From the NCBI RefSeq assembly GCF_001611555.1, contig NZ_LSGP01000017.1, positions 806,001 through 870,000 of the forward strand: a stretch of DNA of 64,000 bases, given 5' to 3'. The notes under the pieces are model-generated. The model saw only the letters and a program-made list of their open reading frames with translations. It was not told the DNA's origin and did no database searches. The position numbers and the translations under genes were made by a program. The stretch's first letter is position 1. Every line of letters begins with the position of its first letter. Positions 8,681-16,770 of this stretch are shown in pieces. Source of the DNA: Anaerosporomusa subterranea. Lineage in GTDB: Bacteria > Bacillota > Negativicutes > Sporomusales > Acetonemataceae.

Positions 8681-9605
8681 TCAGGGATTTGTTATTTCCG
8701 TTCTGGCGGCCGCCATCACTGCAGGCACGCCGATACTATATGCCGCACTTGGCGAATTGGTCACTGAACGGGCCGGTATTCTAAATTTGGGTGTTGAGGG
8801 GATTATGTTGGTGGGGGCGGTCTCTGGCTTCATCGCAGCTGTGGCATTTGAAAGCTCTTGGATTGGACTGGCTGCTGCCTTGCTCGCTGGCGGTATGGTT
8901 GCCCTGATACATGCCTTTTTGACCATTACCCTGCGCGCTAATCAGACAGTATGCGGCTTGGCTCTGACCCTGTTTGGGACTGGCTTGAGCGGCTATCTTG
9001 GTAAGGCTTATATCGGTATGCCTGTTCCACAGCCATTTGTTGCACAATCGCTGCCCTTTCTTAGTGGCATTCCTTTTATTGGGCCAATTATGTTTAACCA
9101 TGACATACTCGTTTATCTCAGTTACTTATTAGCGCCGCTGTTATGGCTGTTCCTCACTCGAACCCGTCCGGGTCTGCATCTGCGCGCCTTGGGCGAAAAT
9201 CCGGCAGCAGCCGATGCGCTGGGGATAAATGTGTTTTTTCTGCGCTATTTGTATGTATGCATTGGCGGCATGTTATGCGGCGTAGGCGGAGCCTACCTGT
9301 CACTTGCCTATGCGCCGAGCTGGTTGGAGAACATGACGGCCGGACGTGGCTGGATAGCTGTCGCGTTAGTTATTTTTGCCCTTTGGAGTCCGTTGCGGGC
9401 TATGGTTGGTTCCTATCTGTTCGGTGGCATTGATGCGCTAGGCTTTTATCTTCAGGTGAAGGGTGTTACTCTGTCGCCATTTTTCTTAACGATGCTGCCA
9501 TATATATTTACTATTGTTGCTCTGGTTGCCGTGATGGCTCGCCGCGGTGGCAAATTAGCAGCTCCTGGAGCTTTGGGGTTGCCATATGATAGGGAATCGA
9601 GGTAA
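8673..9605 (+). CDS. Nucleoside ABC transporter permease (NupQ/YufQ-like)
   Basis: A 310-residue inner-membrane permease of the BPD_transp_2 family and partner of the preceding one. Visible family segments are LGELVTERAGILNLGVEGIM, LRANQTVCGLALTLFGTGLSG, the coupling loop RALGENPAAADALGINV and GRGWIAVALVIFALWSP. Translation starts at GTG 8673 after GAAGGGAG. It is the last gene of the importer operon; a CACAGAG-type repeat follows, and then xpt. Confidence 0.9.
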   Translation: MADQGFVISVLAAAITAGTPILYAALGELVTERAGILNLGVEGIMLVGAVSGFIAAVAFESSWIGLAAALLAGGMVALIHAFLTITLRANQTVCGLALTLFGTGLSGYLGKAYIGMPVPQPFVAQSLPFLSGIPFIGPIMFNHDILVYLSYLLAPLLWLFLTRTRPGLHLRALGENPAAADALGINVFFLRYLYVCIGGMLCGVGGAYLSLAYAPSWLENMTAGRGWIAVALVIFALWSPLRAMVGSYLFGGIDALGFYLQVKGVTLSPFFLTMLPYIFTIVALVAVMARRGGKLAAPGALGLPYDRESR

Positions 9606-9627
9606 AATAATATAATAGCTCTAAGGG

Positions 9628-9763
9628 GCGCTAACCACAGAGTATGTGGAGGACGTTTTACCGCAGAGTACGCAGAGGGTGCGTTGAGTACACAGAGGGC
9701 TATGGCAAAGTAACCCTCTGCGGATATCCTCTGCGCACTCTGTGTACTCTGCGGTTAACGTAG
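9628..9763. repeat. CACAGAG-type inverted repeat between importer operon and xpt
   Basis: The left part (CCGCAGAGTACGCAGAGG, then GTACACAGAGGG) and the right part (CCTCTGCGGATATCCTCTGC, then GTGTACTCTGCGGTTAACG) are complementary in blocks, giving a long imperfect hairpin. The 208-base gap between the importer and xpt otherwise holds only the xpt binding site. Confidence 0.7.
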
Positions 9764-9813
9764 CTCGTCCTTACACCTCTATACTTTTATATGTAAAACG
9801 CTAGGAGAGAATC

Positions 9814-10386
9814 ATGCAAGAACTTCGCGAACGAATTCTTGCCGATGGGGAAGTCATCGGCAGCCAGGTCCTAAAAGTAGACTCATTTTTGAATCATCAA
9901 ATTGATCCGGTTTTTGTCATGCGAATGGGACAGGAAATTGCCTCCCGGTTTGCCGGAGAGGGAGTGACTCGCATACTGACGGTTGAGGCCTCTGGCATTG
10001 CGGTGGCGATGGCAGTCGGGTTAGCGCTTAATGCGCCGCTCGTGTTTGCTAAAAAGAGCCGCGCGTCGACTCAAAATGATTCTGTCTATACGGCAGATGT
10101 ATATTCATTTACCCGCAAAGAGGCGGTTCATATCACAGTGTCGGCACGTTATCTGGGAAAAGATGACGTCGTGTTGATTGTTGATGATTTTCTCGCTCAT
10201 GGTGAGGCGATGAACGGATTAGTTAATATCGTCCATCAGGCCGGTGCGAAACTAGCCGGTGCTGGCATTATCATCGAAAAGCGCTTTCAGGGCGGCGGCG
10301 ACAGTTTACGGGCACAGGGGGTCCGGATCGAATCATTAGCCGCAATTACTAGTATGGAACCGGGAAAAATCTGTTTCGCGGAATGA
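9814..10386 (+). CDS. xpt: Xanthine phosphoribosyltransferase
   Basis: A 190-residue type I phosphoribosyltransferase matching Xpt in length and sequence: LADGEVIGSQVLKVDSFLNHQIDP at the start, LTVEASGIAVAMAVGLALNAPLVFAKK, and the PRPP-binding loop VVLIVDDFLAHGEAMNGL. It converts xanthine and PRPP to XMP in the cytoplasm. Its place directly after a BMP-type importer suggests joint uptake and salvage of purines. TAGGAGAG lies 5-8 bases before the ATG. No purine riboswitch is recognisable upstream, although many Firmicute xpt genes have one. A bidirectional terminator follows. Confidence 0.95.
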   Translation: MQELRERILADGEVIGSQVLKVDSFLNHQIDPVFVMRMGQEIASRFAGEGVTRILTVEASGIAVAMAVGLALNAPLVFAKKSRASTQNDSVYTADVYSFTRKEAVHITVSARYLGKDDVVLIVDDFLAHGEAMNGLVNIVHQAGAKLAGAGIIIEKRFQGGGDSLRAQGVRIESLAAITSMEPGKICFAE

Positions 10387-10401
10387 ATATCCATGTAATT
10401 C

Positions 10402-10439
10402 AAAAGGCTGCCAGAGCGTGTTGCTCTGGCAGCCTTTTT
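10402..10439. terminator. Bidirectional intrinsic terminator
   Basis: A 16-bp perfect stem (AAAAGGCTGCCAGAGC and its complement) with loop GTGTT and T-tracts on both strands. It ends transcription of xpt from the left and of the adhesin gene from the right. Confidence 0.9.
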
Positions 10440-10449
10440 GCAGTTGGGA

Positions 10450-13400
10450 TTATTGTGGATTTGCGGGAGAGTTAGTATAAGCTGGAGGTGCTAGGGGGTA
10501 GTCTTGCATCTCGGCTGGGGTGTTGACAGGTTCTGCTTTTACTTCAACTTCAACTTCTACTTTTGCTTCTGCTGGGGGATCACTTTTGGTAATCAATTGT
10601 TTCAGTTCTGCAAGTGCGCTCTTTAATTCTTTGACTTCGGTCTGCAATTTTTCAACGTCTGTGCTGGTAGCTTGAGCAGTATGTTTGGTCGAAGGTCCCA
10701 TTCTCCAGACTAACCCGAAACGACCCATTTTCGACTCGCTGCCTTGGAAAGCGACACCAAAATTAGCCATGACAGACTCATCAAAGTGATAGTTAATACC
10801 AAGTGCCAGAGCCTGTTGGCCGCCATAGGTACCGACTCCAAAACCCCATTCAGCTTTTGATAGGGGATCATATTTCATGGTTGCAATTCCTGACAATGCG
10901 GCAGCCATCGCGCCTGACCGGTGCAATTGGCGTACGTTAACGGCATCGGTATCGGCGACACCTTCGCGGACGTTGGTGATTTGGCGTTCATTGCCATAAG
11001 AGCCGACGGAAACGGTGTTGGGGCGATCTGAGATAGAACCGGCGCCGAGCGCGACGCTGTTGTGGGCGTTTGCTGAAGAGCCTTGGCCGATAGCTGTACT
11101 TTTTACGCCATATGCCGCGGCATCTTGACCGAGAGCTGTGCTCTTCCGAGCAGACGCTTCAGCACCTTGGCCGATGGCGGTGCTATTGCGAGCACTTGCT
11201 ACGGCGTCTTGACCGACTGCGGTGGCCTGTTTCGCTGTGGCTTCTGCGCCTTGACCTACAGCCGTAGTATCATTGCGCTTTGCTACCGAGCCATCACCGA
11301 TTGCTGTACTGTTTTCGCCTTTTGCTTTAGATTCTTGGCCAACTGCTGTGCTATGGTCGCCTGTGGCTTTGGCATTTTGGCCGGTTGCGGTGCTGTCTTG
11401 ACCGGTTGCATGGGCGTTTTGGCCTATAGCTGTGGCATTAGTGTTATCATATTTCTCTTCATTCCCATCGCCGTTAAACGTTGGGGAGTAGTTGTGAGAA
11501 CCGGCTACTGCGCCCTGTCCGAAAGCTGAGCTGTTTTTCGTGTGGGCTGTAGATTCTTGGCCGGAGGCGGTGCTGTTCTTACCTTCGGCATATGCATTTT
11601 GTCCGGTAGCTGTACTATTGTTGCCTTCAGCATATGCATTTTGGCCGGTTGCAGTACTGTTTTTGCCGGAAGCTGTAGAATATTGGCCAGTGGCAGTACT
11701 GTTCCTGCCGGTTGCCCAAGCATCTTGGCCAGTGGCAGTGCTATATTCTCCACTGGCTTTGGCGGCTTCGCCAATTGCGGTACTTTGATATCCTTTGGCT
11801 TTGGCGTTTTGGCCTACTGCAGTGCTGTAATCGCCAGTGGCTCTAGAACCCTGGCCTGCAGCCGTGCTATCTTGCCCAGTGGCGTGGGCATTCTGGCCTA
11901 TTGCCGTGGCATTAGTGGTTTCATATCCAAAGCCGTTACGTTCGCCTTCTCCTGAATTGTGTCCTTTAGTTCCGGCTACAGCACCTTGGCCGAAGGCGGA
12001 ACTGTTTTCGGTTTTGGCTTTGGCATCTTGGCCGTCTGCGGTGGTATTGTGACCAATTGCCGTAGCATCCTGACCAGTAGCCGTTGTGTTATGGCCAATA
12101 GCTGTAGCGTCTTCACCAGTAGCGGTGGAGTTGTGTCCAAGCGCTTTCGCATCTTCGCCAGTTGCGGTGTTGTTTGAGCCAATTGCCTTAGCGTTTTGGC
12201 CAGTTGCGGTGTTATCCCTACCGATTGCGGTGGCATCTTGACCAGTAGCTGTGGAGTTACGGCCAATAGCGGTAGCGCCTTCACCAGTAGCGGTGGTGTT
12301 GTGACCAAGCGCTAAGGCGTCTTTACCAGTTGCAGTGGTGTTTACGCCGATCGCTTTGGAATTTTGACCGGTAGCGGTGTTATCTAAACCGAAGGCGGTT
12401 GCGTCTTGACCAGTGGCCGTCGTATTGCGACCTATCGCAGTGGCATGTTGCCCGGTAGCGGTACTGTTTGTGCCTTGAGCCTTCGAACTTTGACCATTGG
12501 CAGTGCTGTTATCGCCAATAGCCTGAGCATATTGCCCGGTAGCAGTGCTGTTTGTACCTTGAGCCTTCGAACTTTGACCATATTGCCCGGTAGCAGTGCT
12601 ATTAGCACCTTGAGCATTGGCACTTTGACCAGTGGCAGTGCTATTCTCACCTCTGGCATAAGAGTCTTGGCCAGTTGCGGTGCTATTCTTACCGTATGCA
12701 GTAGCATGCTGGCCTGTTGCTGTGCTGTTTTCGTAAACAGCTTGAGCGTCTTGACCAGTTGCCGTTGTATTGTTATAAATTGCCTGAGAATTTTGTCCTG
12801 TGGCAGTACTGTTGTTGCCGCCGGCAAATGCACTCTCGCCTGTAGCGGTGCTTGCAGTGCCGATAGCATACGAATTTGCGCCGGTCGCTGTACTATCATT
12901 GCCTAAAGCGACTGACGAGTTTCCGTTTGCCGTGCTGTTTGCGCCAGTGGCGTAAGCTTTTTGACCAATTGCGGTGCTATTGTCGCCATTAGCGTTTGCT
13001 CCTGTACCATAGGCTGCTGCGTTCACTCCGGTGGCAGAAGCGCCACCCTGATCATTACGAAGATTCTCTTTGTCAGTGTATTTCTTAGCAGCATTAAACG
13101 TTCTCAAAGCTGTAGAATTAGTATAGTCTTTGGCTTCGTCTAGTGTAGCTGCATCGCCGGCATCGGCATGTGCTTTGGCGCTTGCCAGTGTATTGGCATC
13201 GCCGGTTGTCATTTGCCCTACAGTAGCTGCATCAGTAGCAGCAGTTCCTGCGGTAACATTGACAATTTTCCGCGTATTGGTGGAAGTTCCGACTGAAACA
13301 GTGCCTGCTGCGTCGGCAACAGAACCTTGCCCAAGGGCAACACTATTGTTCGCATTTGCTTGAGCATTCTGGCCTACAGCAGTACTGTTGTTGCTATTGG

Positions 13401-13641
13401 CTTTTGCTGCTTGCCCAACTGCTGTGGCATTCTGGCCGTTGGCTTGGCTTTGGTCGCCAACGGCGACGCCTTTTCCATCATTATTATCAGCTTGCGCGGT
13501 TGGGGCAATAACAACAACACCTAAAAAAGTACCCGTAGCACCGATTTCAGTATTCGCAGCATAAACCGGCAGCGAATAAGACGAAATAAACAACACGACC
13601 AACACCAAAACTAATGTCTGTTTCAGTCCCTTTTTCCTCAT
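10450..13641 (-). CDS. Trimeric autotransporter adhesin (YadA-like) with C-terminal tail
   Basis: A 1063-residue surface adhesin. Residues 1-28 form a Sec signal peptide ending LPVYA. A short head region is followed by a neck-like segment (NTRKIVNVTAGTAATDAATV, near residue 115) and a helical stretch. Residues about 200-870 consist of tandem 14-residue YadA-head repeats of the form STATGQNAxAxGxN. A second neck (NERQITNVREGVADTDAVNV) leads to the YadA membrane anchor (AALSGIATMKYDPLSKAEWG to GRFGLVWRMG, up to about residue 982). Unusually, about 81 residues follow the last beta strand: a coiled coil (VEKLQTEVKELKSALAELKQ), an EVEVEV stretch and a Pro-rich end. The protein needs an outer membrane, which supports a diderm host. 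It probably mediates adhesion or aggregation. The repeats may vary in number between strains. Confidence 0.93.
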   Translation of the reverse strand: MRKKGLKQTLVLVLVVLFISSYSLPVYAANTEIGATGTFLGVVVIAPTAQADNNDGKGVAVGDQSQANGQNATAVGQAAKANSNNSTAVGQNAQANANNSVALGQGSVADAAGTVSVGTSTNTRKIVNVTAGTAATDAATVGQMTTGDANTLASAKAHADAGDAATLDEAKDYTNSTALRTFNAAKKYTDKENLRNDQGGASATGVNAAAYGTGANANGDNSTAIGQKAYATGANSTANGNSSVALGNDSTATGANSYAIGTASTATGESAFAGGNNSTATGQNSQAIYNNTTATGQDAQAVYENSTATGQHATAYGKNSTATGQDSYARGENSTATGQSANAQGANSTATGQYGQSSKAQGTNSTATGQYAQAIGDNSTANGQSSKAQGTNSTATGQHATAIGRNTTATGQDATAFGLDNTATGQNSKAIGVNTTATGKDALALGHNTTATGEGATAIGRNSTATGQDATAIGRDNTATGQNAKAIGSNNTATGEDAKALGHNSTATGEDATAIGHNTTATGQDATAIGHNTTADGQDAKAKTENSSAFGQGAVAGTKGHNSGEGERNGFGYETTNATAIGQNAHATGQDSTAAGQGSRATGDYSTAVGQNAKAKGYQSTAIGEAAKASGEYSTATGQDAWATGRNSTATGQYSTASGKNSTATGQNAYAEGNNSTATGQNAYAEGKNSTASGQESTAHTKNSSAFGQGAVAGSHNYSPTFNGDGNEEKYDNTNATAIGQNAHATGQDSTATGQNAKATGDHSTAVGQESKAKGENSTAIGDGSVAKRNDTTAVGQGAEATAKQATAVGQDAVASARNSTAIGQGAEASARKSTALGQDAAAYGVKSTAIGQGSSANAHNSVALGAGSISDRPNTVSVGSYGNERQITNVREGVADTDAVNVRQLHRSGAMAAALSGIATMKYDPLSKAEWGFGVGTYGGQQALALGINYHFDESVMANFGVAFQGSESKMGRFGLVWRMGPSTKHTAQATSTDVEKLQTEVKELKSALAELKQLITKSDPPAEAKVEVEVEVKAEPVNTPAEMQDYPLAPPAYTNSPANPQ

Positions 13642-13990
13642 GTCTTTAATTCAATCCTTTCGTTTTGTTTTCTTTTAATCCAACGCTGACTTTTGGTCGT
13701 ACGGCCTCTTGGTCTTAGGGGAAAGAGAACTCTCCAAACATTGATTCAGACATACCCCCTCTGAGATCAGTCCTTACCGTTGCCTTTTGGCTGAAGGGTA
13801 TGGGATACAGTTTGCATGAGGACAGGACAGTGAACTGATCCACCCTACGAAATACCACCCTCTTCCTCTGGCTATATAGGTCTCTGCCCTATGTAGGAAC
13901 CAAGCCTAAAAGCCGATGGATAGTTTTGTGTAATTAGCATTTCCACGCGCAGGATAATAAATTCCATAAAATGTAATCTATTATATTTTA
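13642..13990 (-). promoter_or_regulatory. Long GC-rich leader upstream of the adhesin gene
   Basis: About 300 nt before the adhesin ATG are non-coding and, unlike the AT-rich DNA further upstream, rich in G+C with several self-complementary stretches. On the minus strand these include CATAGGGCAGAGACCTATAT and CAGCCAAAAGGCAACGGTAA. The ATG follows GAAAGGATTG. I could not match it to a known riboswitch class. Between 13,990 and 14,150 the DNA is AT-rich with two small hairpins (AGGACATAAGTCCT at 14,057 and GGTCTTTAGACC near 14,079). A structured regulatory leader is an inference. Confidence 0.4.
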
Positions 13991-14151
13991 TGGCTATTGA
14001 TATGAGATACTTGTCTAAATAACAGAAAGAGAACTAGAAAAAAAACTACATATAAGGACATAAGTCCTAGATATACGGGTCTTTAGACCTATATTTATTC
14101 AATTTTCCAATTAATCCCACAAAAACTATTAGCGAATAACGAAAAATAGGC

Positions 14152-14182
14152 AAAAAAAAGAAGGGTGCTTATCGACACCCTT
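14152..14182 (-). terminator. Intrinsic terminator of the 81-aa gene
   Basis: On the minus strand AAGGGTG and CACCCTT arms flank an 8-base loop and are followed by CTTTTTTTT. It lies about 115 bases after the stop of the small gene at 14,297-14,542. Confidence 0.85.
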
Positions 14183-14296
14183 GACTAGTCATCTATAGTT
14201 AAAATCTACCTTTATCATGTCTTCTTTTGTTTTATTGCAGGAAAAAGTCAGCTTTTGACGAATATTATCATTTTGCAGCATAATTTAACTTTATAA

Positions 14297-14542
14297 TTAT
14301 TGCGAAAAGATGTCTGATACCCCACCGAGCATGGATGTGGTAATGTTAACAGGCTCAAGCGCCTGAAAGCGAGTTCCTTCCAGGCTTTGCAGAAGTTTGC
14401 GCAGGTGGTTAATTTGCTCATCTAGAACCTTTTGGGCATAACCATGGCCTTCCACTTTAGCTGTGCAGAGTTCGAGCTCACTGATTTTTTCCCGATATTC
14501 TTGATGCAGTCTGACGATCTCTAATCCAGTTCTGACTTGCAT
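14297..14542 (-). CDS. Small hypothetical coiled-coil protein (81 aa)
   Basis: I do not recognise the family. The protein is largely helical by appearance, with heptad-like spacing through LEIVRLHQEYREKISELEL and VLDEQINHLRKLLQSLEG, and a short C-terminal tail (NITTSMLGGVSDIFSQ). No signal peptide or membrane segment is seen. AAGGAG stands 7 bases before the ATG, and a good terminator follows, so it is probably a real single-gene unit. It is divergent from the phosphate-transport operon. Confidence 0.65.
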   Translation of the reverse strand: MQVRTGLEIVRLHQEYREKISELELCTAKVEGHGYAQKVLDEQINHLRKLLQSLEGTRFQALEPVNITTSMLGGVSDIFSQ

Positions 14543-14659
14543 GAAAGCGCTCCTTGGTTTTCAATTCGTTCACACCTAGCCTTTGCATTGCCAACCAGTT
14601 CTATTCTTTGTTTCACAGAGGCTTTTGTATTTGCCGCGAGTTGTACGGGTACTCTAATA

Positions 14660-14835
14660 GAGTCTGTTACAAAACGCCCATCTGCGTTGTCACGACTGCG
14701 TTTGCTTGCTTGCGTACCCTTTGTACGCGGCGCTGCGCAAGCCTCGCTGTTCCTAGTGATACTACTAAGCTTATGTATTACAGCGATGTTTGTAGTCGCA
14801 TATGTAACAACATCTGGACATTTTCTAACAGACTC
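14660..14835. repeat. Long palindromic element, copy 1
   Basis: The terminal arms GAGTCTGTTAC / CTAACAGACTC are followed inward by CGCCCATCTGCGTTGT and matching AACATCTGGACATTTT. The inner hairpin GCGTACC...GTACGCGGCG of the family is present. Most of the 360-base gap between the small coiled-coil gene and the phosphate operon is this element. Confidence 0.8.
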
Positions 14836-14847
14836 CCTTTTATGGTT

Positions 14848-14884
14848 GCGTGTTTTTCGAAACACGCTCTTAATACAGTATAAT
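14848..14884 (+). promoter_or_regulatory. Promoter with overlapping inverted repeat, phosphate operon
   Basis: TATAAT at 14,879-14,884 lies 19 bases before the ATG, with TTCGAA 17 bases upstream as a weak -35. A perfect 8-bp inverted repeat with a TTCG centre (GCGTGTTT-TTCG-AAACACGC, 14,848-14,867) covers the -35. It could be an operator, although as RNA it would form a UUCG hairpin. Confidence 0.55.
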
Positions 14885-14902
14885 AGTTTGAGGAGGCACA
14901 TA

Positions 14903-15532
14903 ATGTCCTTTCAGCTGAAACCAGCCGATGAAAAATTTTTCGATCTTGTTTTGGAAATGACCAAAGTCATTCAGCTTGCAGCCGATACGTTAGAATCAGC
15001 GCTCCGCAACCCAGATAAGGTCGAAGCGATCATGCAGACCATGGACGAGTATGAAAATCAAGCTGACGATATTACAGCAAAGATACTCACTCGCCTGAAC
15101 AAAACCTTTATTACCCCGATTGACAGAGAAGATATTTATGCTCTGGCCAATAAATTGGATGATGTTGTTGATGGTATTCAAGGCATTGTTGAAAGGCTGC
15201 ATTTGTATAATGCCGGCAAGGCTTCTGATGGTGTTAAAGAGTTAGCCGAATTGGTTTCTAAAGGCGCCAAACAGATTGACAAAGCTTGCAACTGCCTGCC
15301 TGATATCCGAAAGAATCGTTTGAAATTAGAGGCTCGCTGCAGTCGGATTGAAAAGGTTGAGGCAAAAGGCGACAAGCTGTATCGCCAAGAAGTCGCTCGA
15401 CTGTTCCGCAAGGGTGTTGATCCAATCGAAGTTATTAAATGGAAAGAAATATTGAATCAGATGGAAGAAGTGCTCGACACTTGCGAAGATGTAGCAGATC
15501 TACTAAAAGGAGTTCTGCTAAAATATGCCTGA
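14903..15532 (+). CDS. DUF47 PhoU-like phosphate transport accessory protein
   Basis: A 209-residue all-helical protein of the DUF47/PhoU-div family, starting MSFQLKPADEKFFDLVLEM, with LEMTKVIQLAADTL, the acidic motif MDEYENQADDITAKIL and the segment FITPIDREDIYALANKLDDV. Family members accompany Pit-type phosphate transporters and are thought to control them. The ATG at 14,903 follows GAGGAGG; the frame is open further upstream through the palindromic element but has no binding site there. The gene overlaps the Pit gene by 8 bases. Confidence 0.92.
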   Translation: MSFQLKPADEKFFDLVLEMTKVIQLAADTLESALRNPDKVEAIMQTMDEYENQADDITAKILTRLNKTFITPIDREDIYALANKLDDVVDGIQGIVERLHLYNAGKASDGVKELAELVSKGAKQIDKACNCLPDIRKNRLKLEARCSRIEKVEAKGDKLYRQEVARLFRKGVDPIEVIKWKEILNQMEEVLDTCEDVADLLKGVLLKYA

Positions 15533-16520
15533 TTTAAGTCTTTTGTATCTGGTCATTTTTCTAGCGTTGGCTTTTGATTTTATTAATGGATTTCATGATA
15601 CGGCGAATGCGATAGCCACTGCAGTTACTACTCGCGCACTTCAGCCAAAAGTGGCGGTTATAATGGCAGCCGTATTAAATTTTCTCGGTGCGTTGCTGAG
15701 CACAGGCGTGGCAAAGACCATTGGTGGCGATATTGTCATGTCACCGACTATGGTTAATCAGCAGGTAATTTCCGCTGCTTTACTGGGAGCAATCATCTGG
15801 AACCTAGTGACTTGGTGGCGGGGGATACCGAGCAGTTCTTCTCATGCCTTAATTGGCGGTGTAATGGGCGCTGTTGCCGTAAGCAAGGGGTTTTCAGGAT
15901 TAAACTGGACAGGTATTGAGAGAATCGTATTATCTTTGGTATTATCTCCGATGATCGCTATGGTGAGTGGCTTTGTGGTTATGCTTTTGCTTTTATGGTT
16001 GTTTGGACGGTTCTCACCGTATTGGTTGAATAAAGGCTTTCAACGTATCCAATTGCTTTCGGTTGGGTTGATGTCTTTTTCACACGGTTCAAATGATGCT
16101 CAGAAAGCAATGGGAATTATAACGTTGGCTTTGCTAAGCGCCGGGCAGATTGAGACGTTTGATGTACCTACCTGGGTCAAACTTGCTTGCGCGGCTGCGA
16201 TGGGGTTGGGTACCTCTTTCGGCGGCTGGAAGATTATCAAAACGGTGGGCAGCAAGATTACTAAACTCGAACCAATTCATGGTTTCGCTGCAGAACTAAA
16301 TGGAGCAGTGGTTGTTTTCATCGCGACTTTTTTACATTTACCAGTCAGTACGACTCACGTTGTTGCTGGCTCGATTATGGGTGTGGGATCAGTAAAGCGT
16401 ATGTCAGCTGTACGCTGGGGAGTAGCTCGCAGCATGGTTTTTGCCTGGTTCATAACCATTCCCTTCAGTGCGGTGGCCAGCGCAGCGATTTATTTGATTA
16501 TCAAACAGATGGGCTTATAG
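15525..16520 (+). CDS. pit: PiT-family inorganic phosphate transporter
   Basis: A 331-residue polytopic membrane protein with both PiT signature repeats: DFINGFHDTANAIATAVTTR in the first half and SFSHGSNDAQKAMGIITLAL in the second, plus SSSHALIGGVMGA and LPVSTTHVVAGSIMGVGS. It imports metal-phosphate complexes using the proton gradient (or sodium in some members). It is coupled to the DUF47 gene by an 8-base overlap with AAAAGGAG inside the upstream gene. A strong terminator follows immediately. Confidence 0.95.
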   Translation: MPDLSLLYLVIFLALAFDFINGFHDTANAIATAVTTRALQPKVAVIMAAVLNFLGALLSTGVAKTIGGDIVMSPTMVNQQVISAALLGAIIWNLVTWWRGIPSSSSHALIGGVMGAVAVSKGFSGLNWTGIERIVLSLVLSPMIAMVSGFVVMLLLLWLFGRFSPYWLNKGFQRIQLLSVGLMSFSHGSNDAQKAMGIITLALLSAGQIETFDVPTWVKLACAAAMGLGTSFGGWKIIKTVGSKITKLEPIHGFAAELNGAVVVFIATFLHLPVSTTHVVAGSIMGVGSVKRMSAVRWGVARSMVFAWFITIPFSAVASAAIYLIIKQMGL

Positions 16521-16524
16521 CAAG

Positions 16525-16555
16525 AAAAAATGCGCTGTGTTACAGCGCATTTTTT
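16525..16555 (+). terminator. Intrinsic terminator after pit
   Basis: AAAAAATGCGCTGT, loop GTT, then the exact complement ending in six T. It follows the pit stop codon by 4 bases and could also work on the minus strand. Confidence 0.9.
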
Positions 16556-16584
16556 AAACTACTAGAAAGTATATGTTCGTGAAA

Positions 16585-16742
16585 AGGACGAGGTTACGTC
16601 TCCACAGAGGAAAATGAGGATACACAGAGGTCACAGAGGAGTAGTATTTATTTTGCCAGCAATACTGCTGGATCCAAACTTTAACCCTCTGTGGAAATGT
16701 GACCCTTATTTCCGCTAAAGACCGCGGTTTCGTACCCTCTCT
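16585..16742. repeat. CACAGAG-type repeat, long form
   Basis: The segment GACGAGGTTACGTCTCCACA, spaced ACACAGAGG units, then CCCTCTGTGG near the right end, closely resembles the copy at 26.8 kb. The outer parts pair (CTCCACAGAGG with CCTCTGTGG). Confidence 0.7.
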
Positions 16743-16770
16743 CCCAAAAGGACAAAGGAGGTCAATATTT

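Noticed and set aside
9606-9813. Purine riboswitch before xpt or before the nucleoside importer
   Set aside because: No TATA-type purine aptamer core with paired loops was found in either leader; the gap before xpt is mostly a repeat element.
11050-13030. Regularly spaced direct repeats resembling a CRISPR array
   Set aside because: The unit is 42 nt, in frame and coding throughout, with no unique spacers. These are protein repeats.
11083-13363. Several Cys/Ser-rich plus-strand ORFs of 60-166 codons opposite the adhesin gene
   Set aside because: They are antisense images of the repetitive head region. None has a ribosome binding site, and their repeats follow the codon repeats of the real gene.
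14537-14902. N-terminal extension of the DUF47 protein by 122 codons
   Set aside because: The extension runs through a palindromic element and the promoter; the start at 14,903 has a strong binding site and matches family N-termini.
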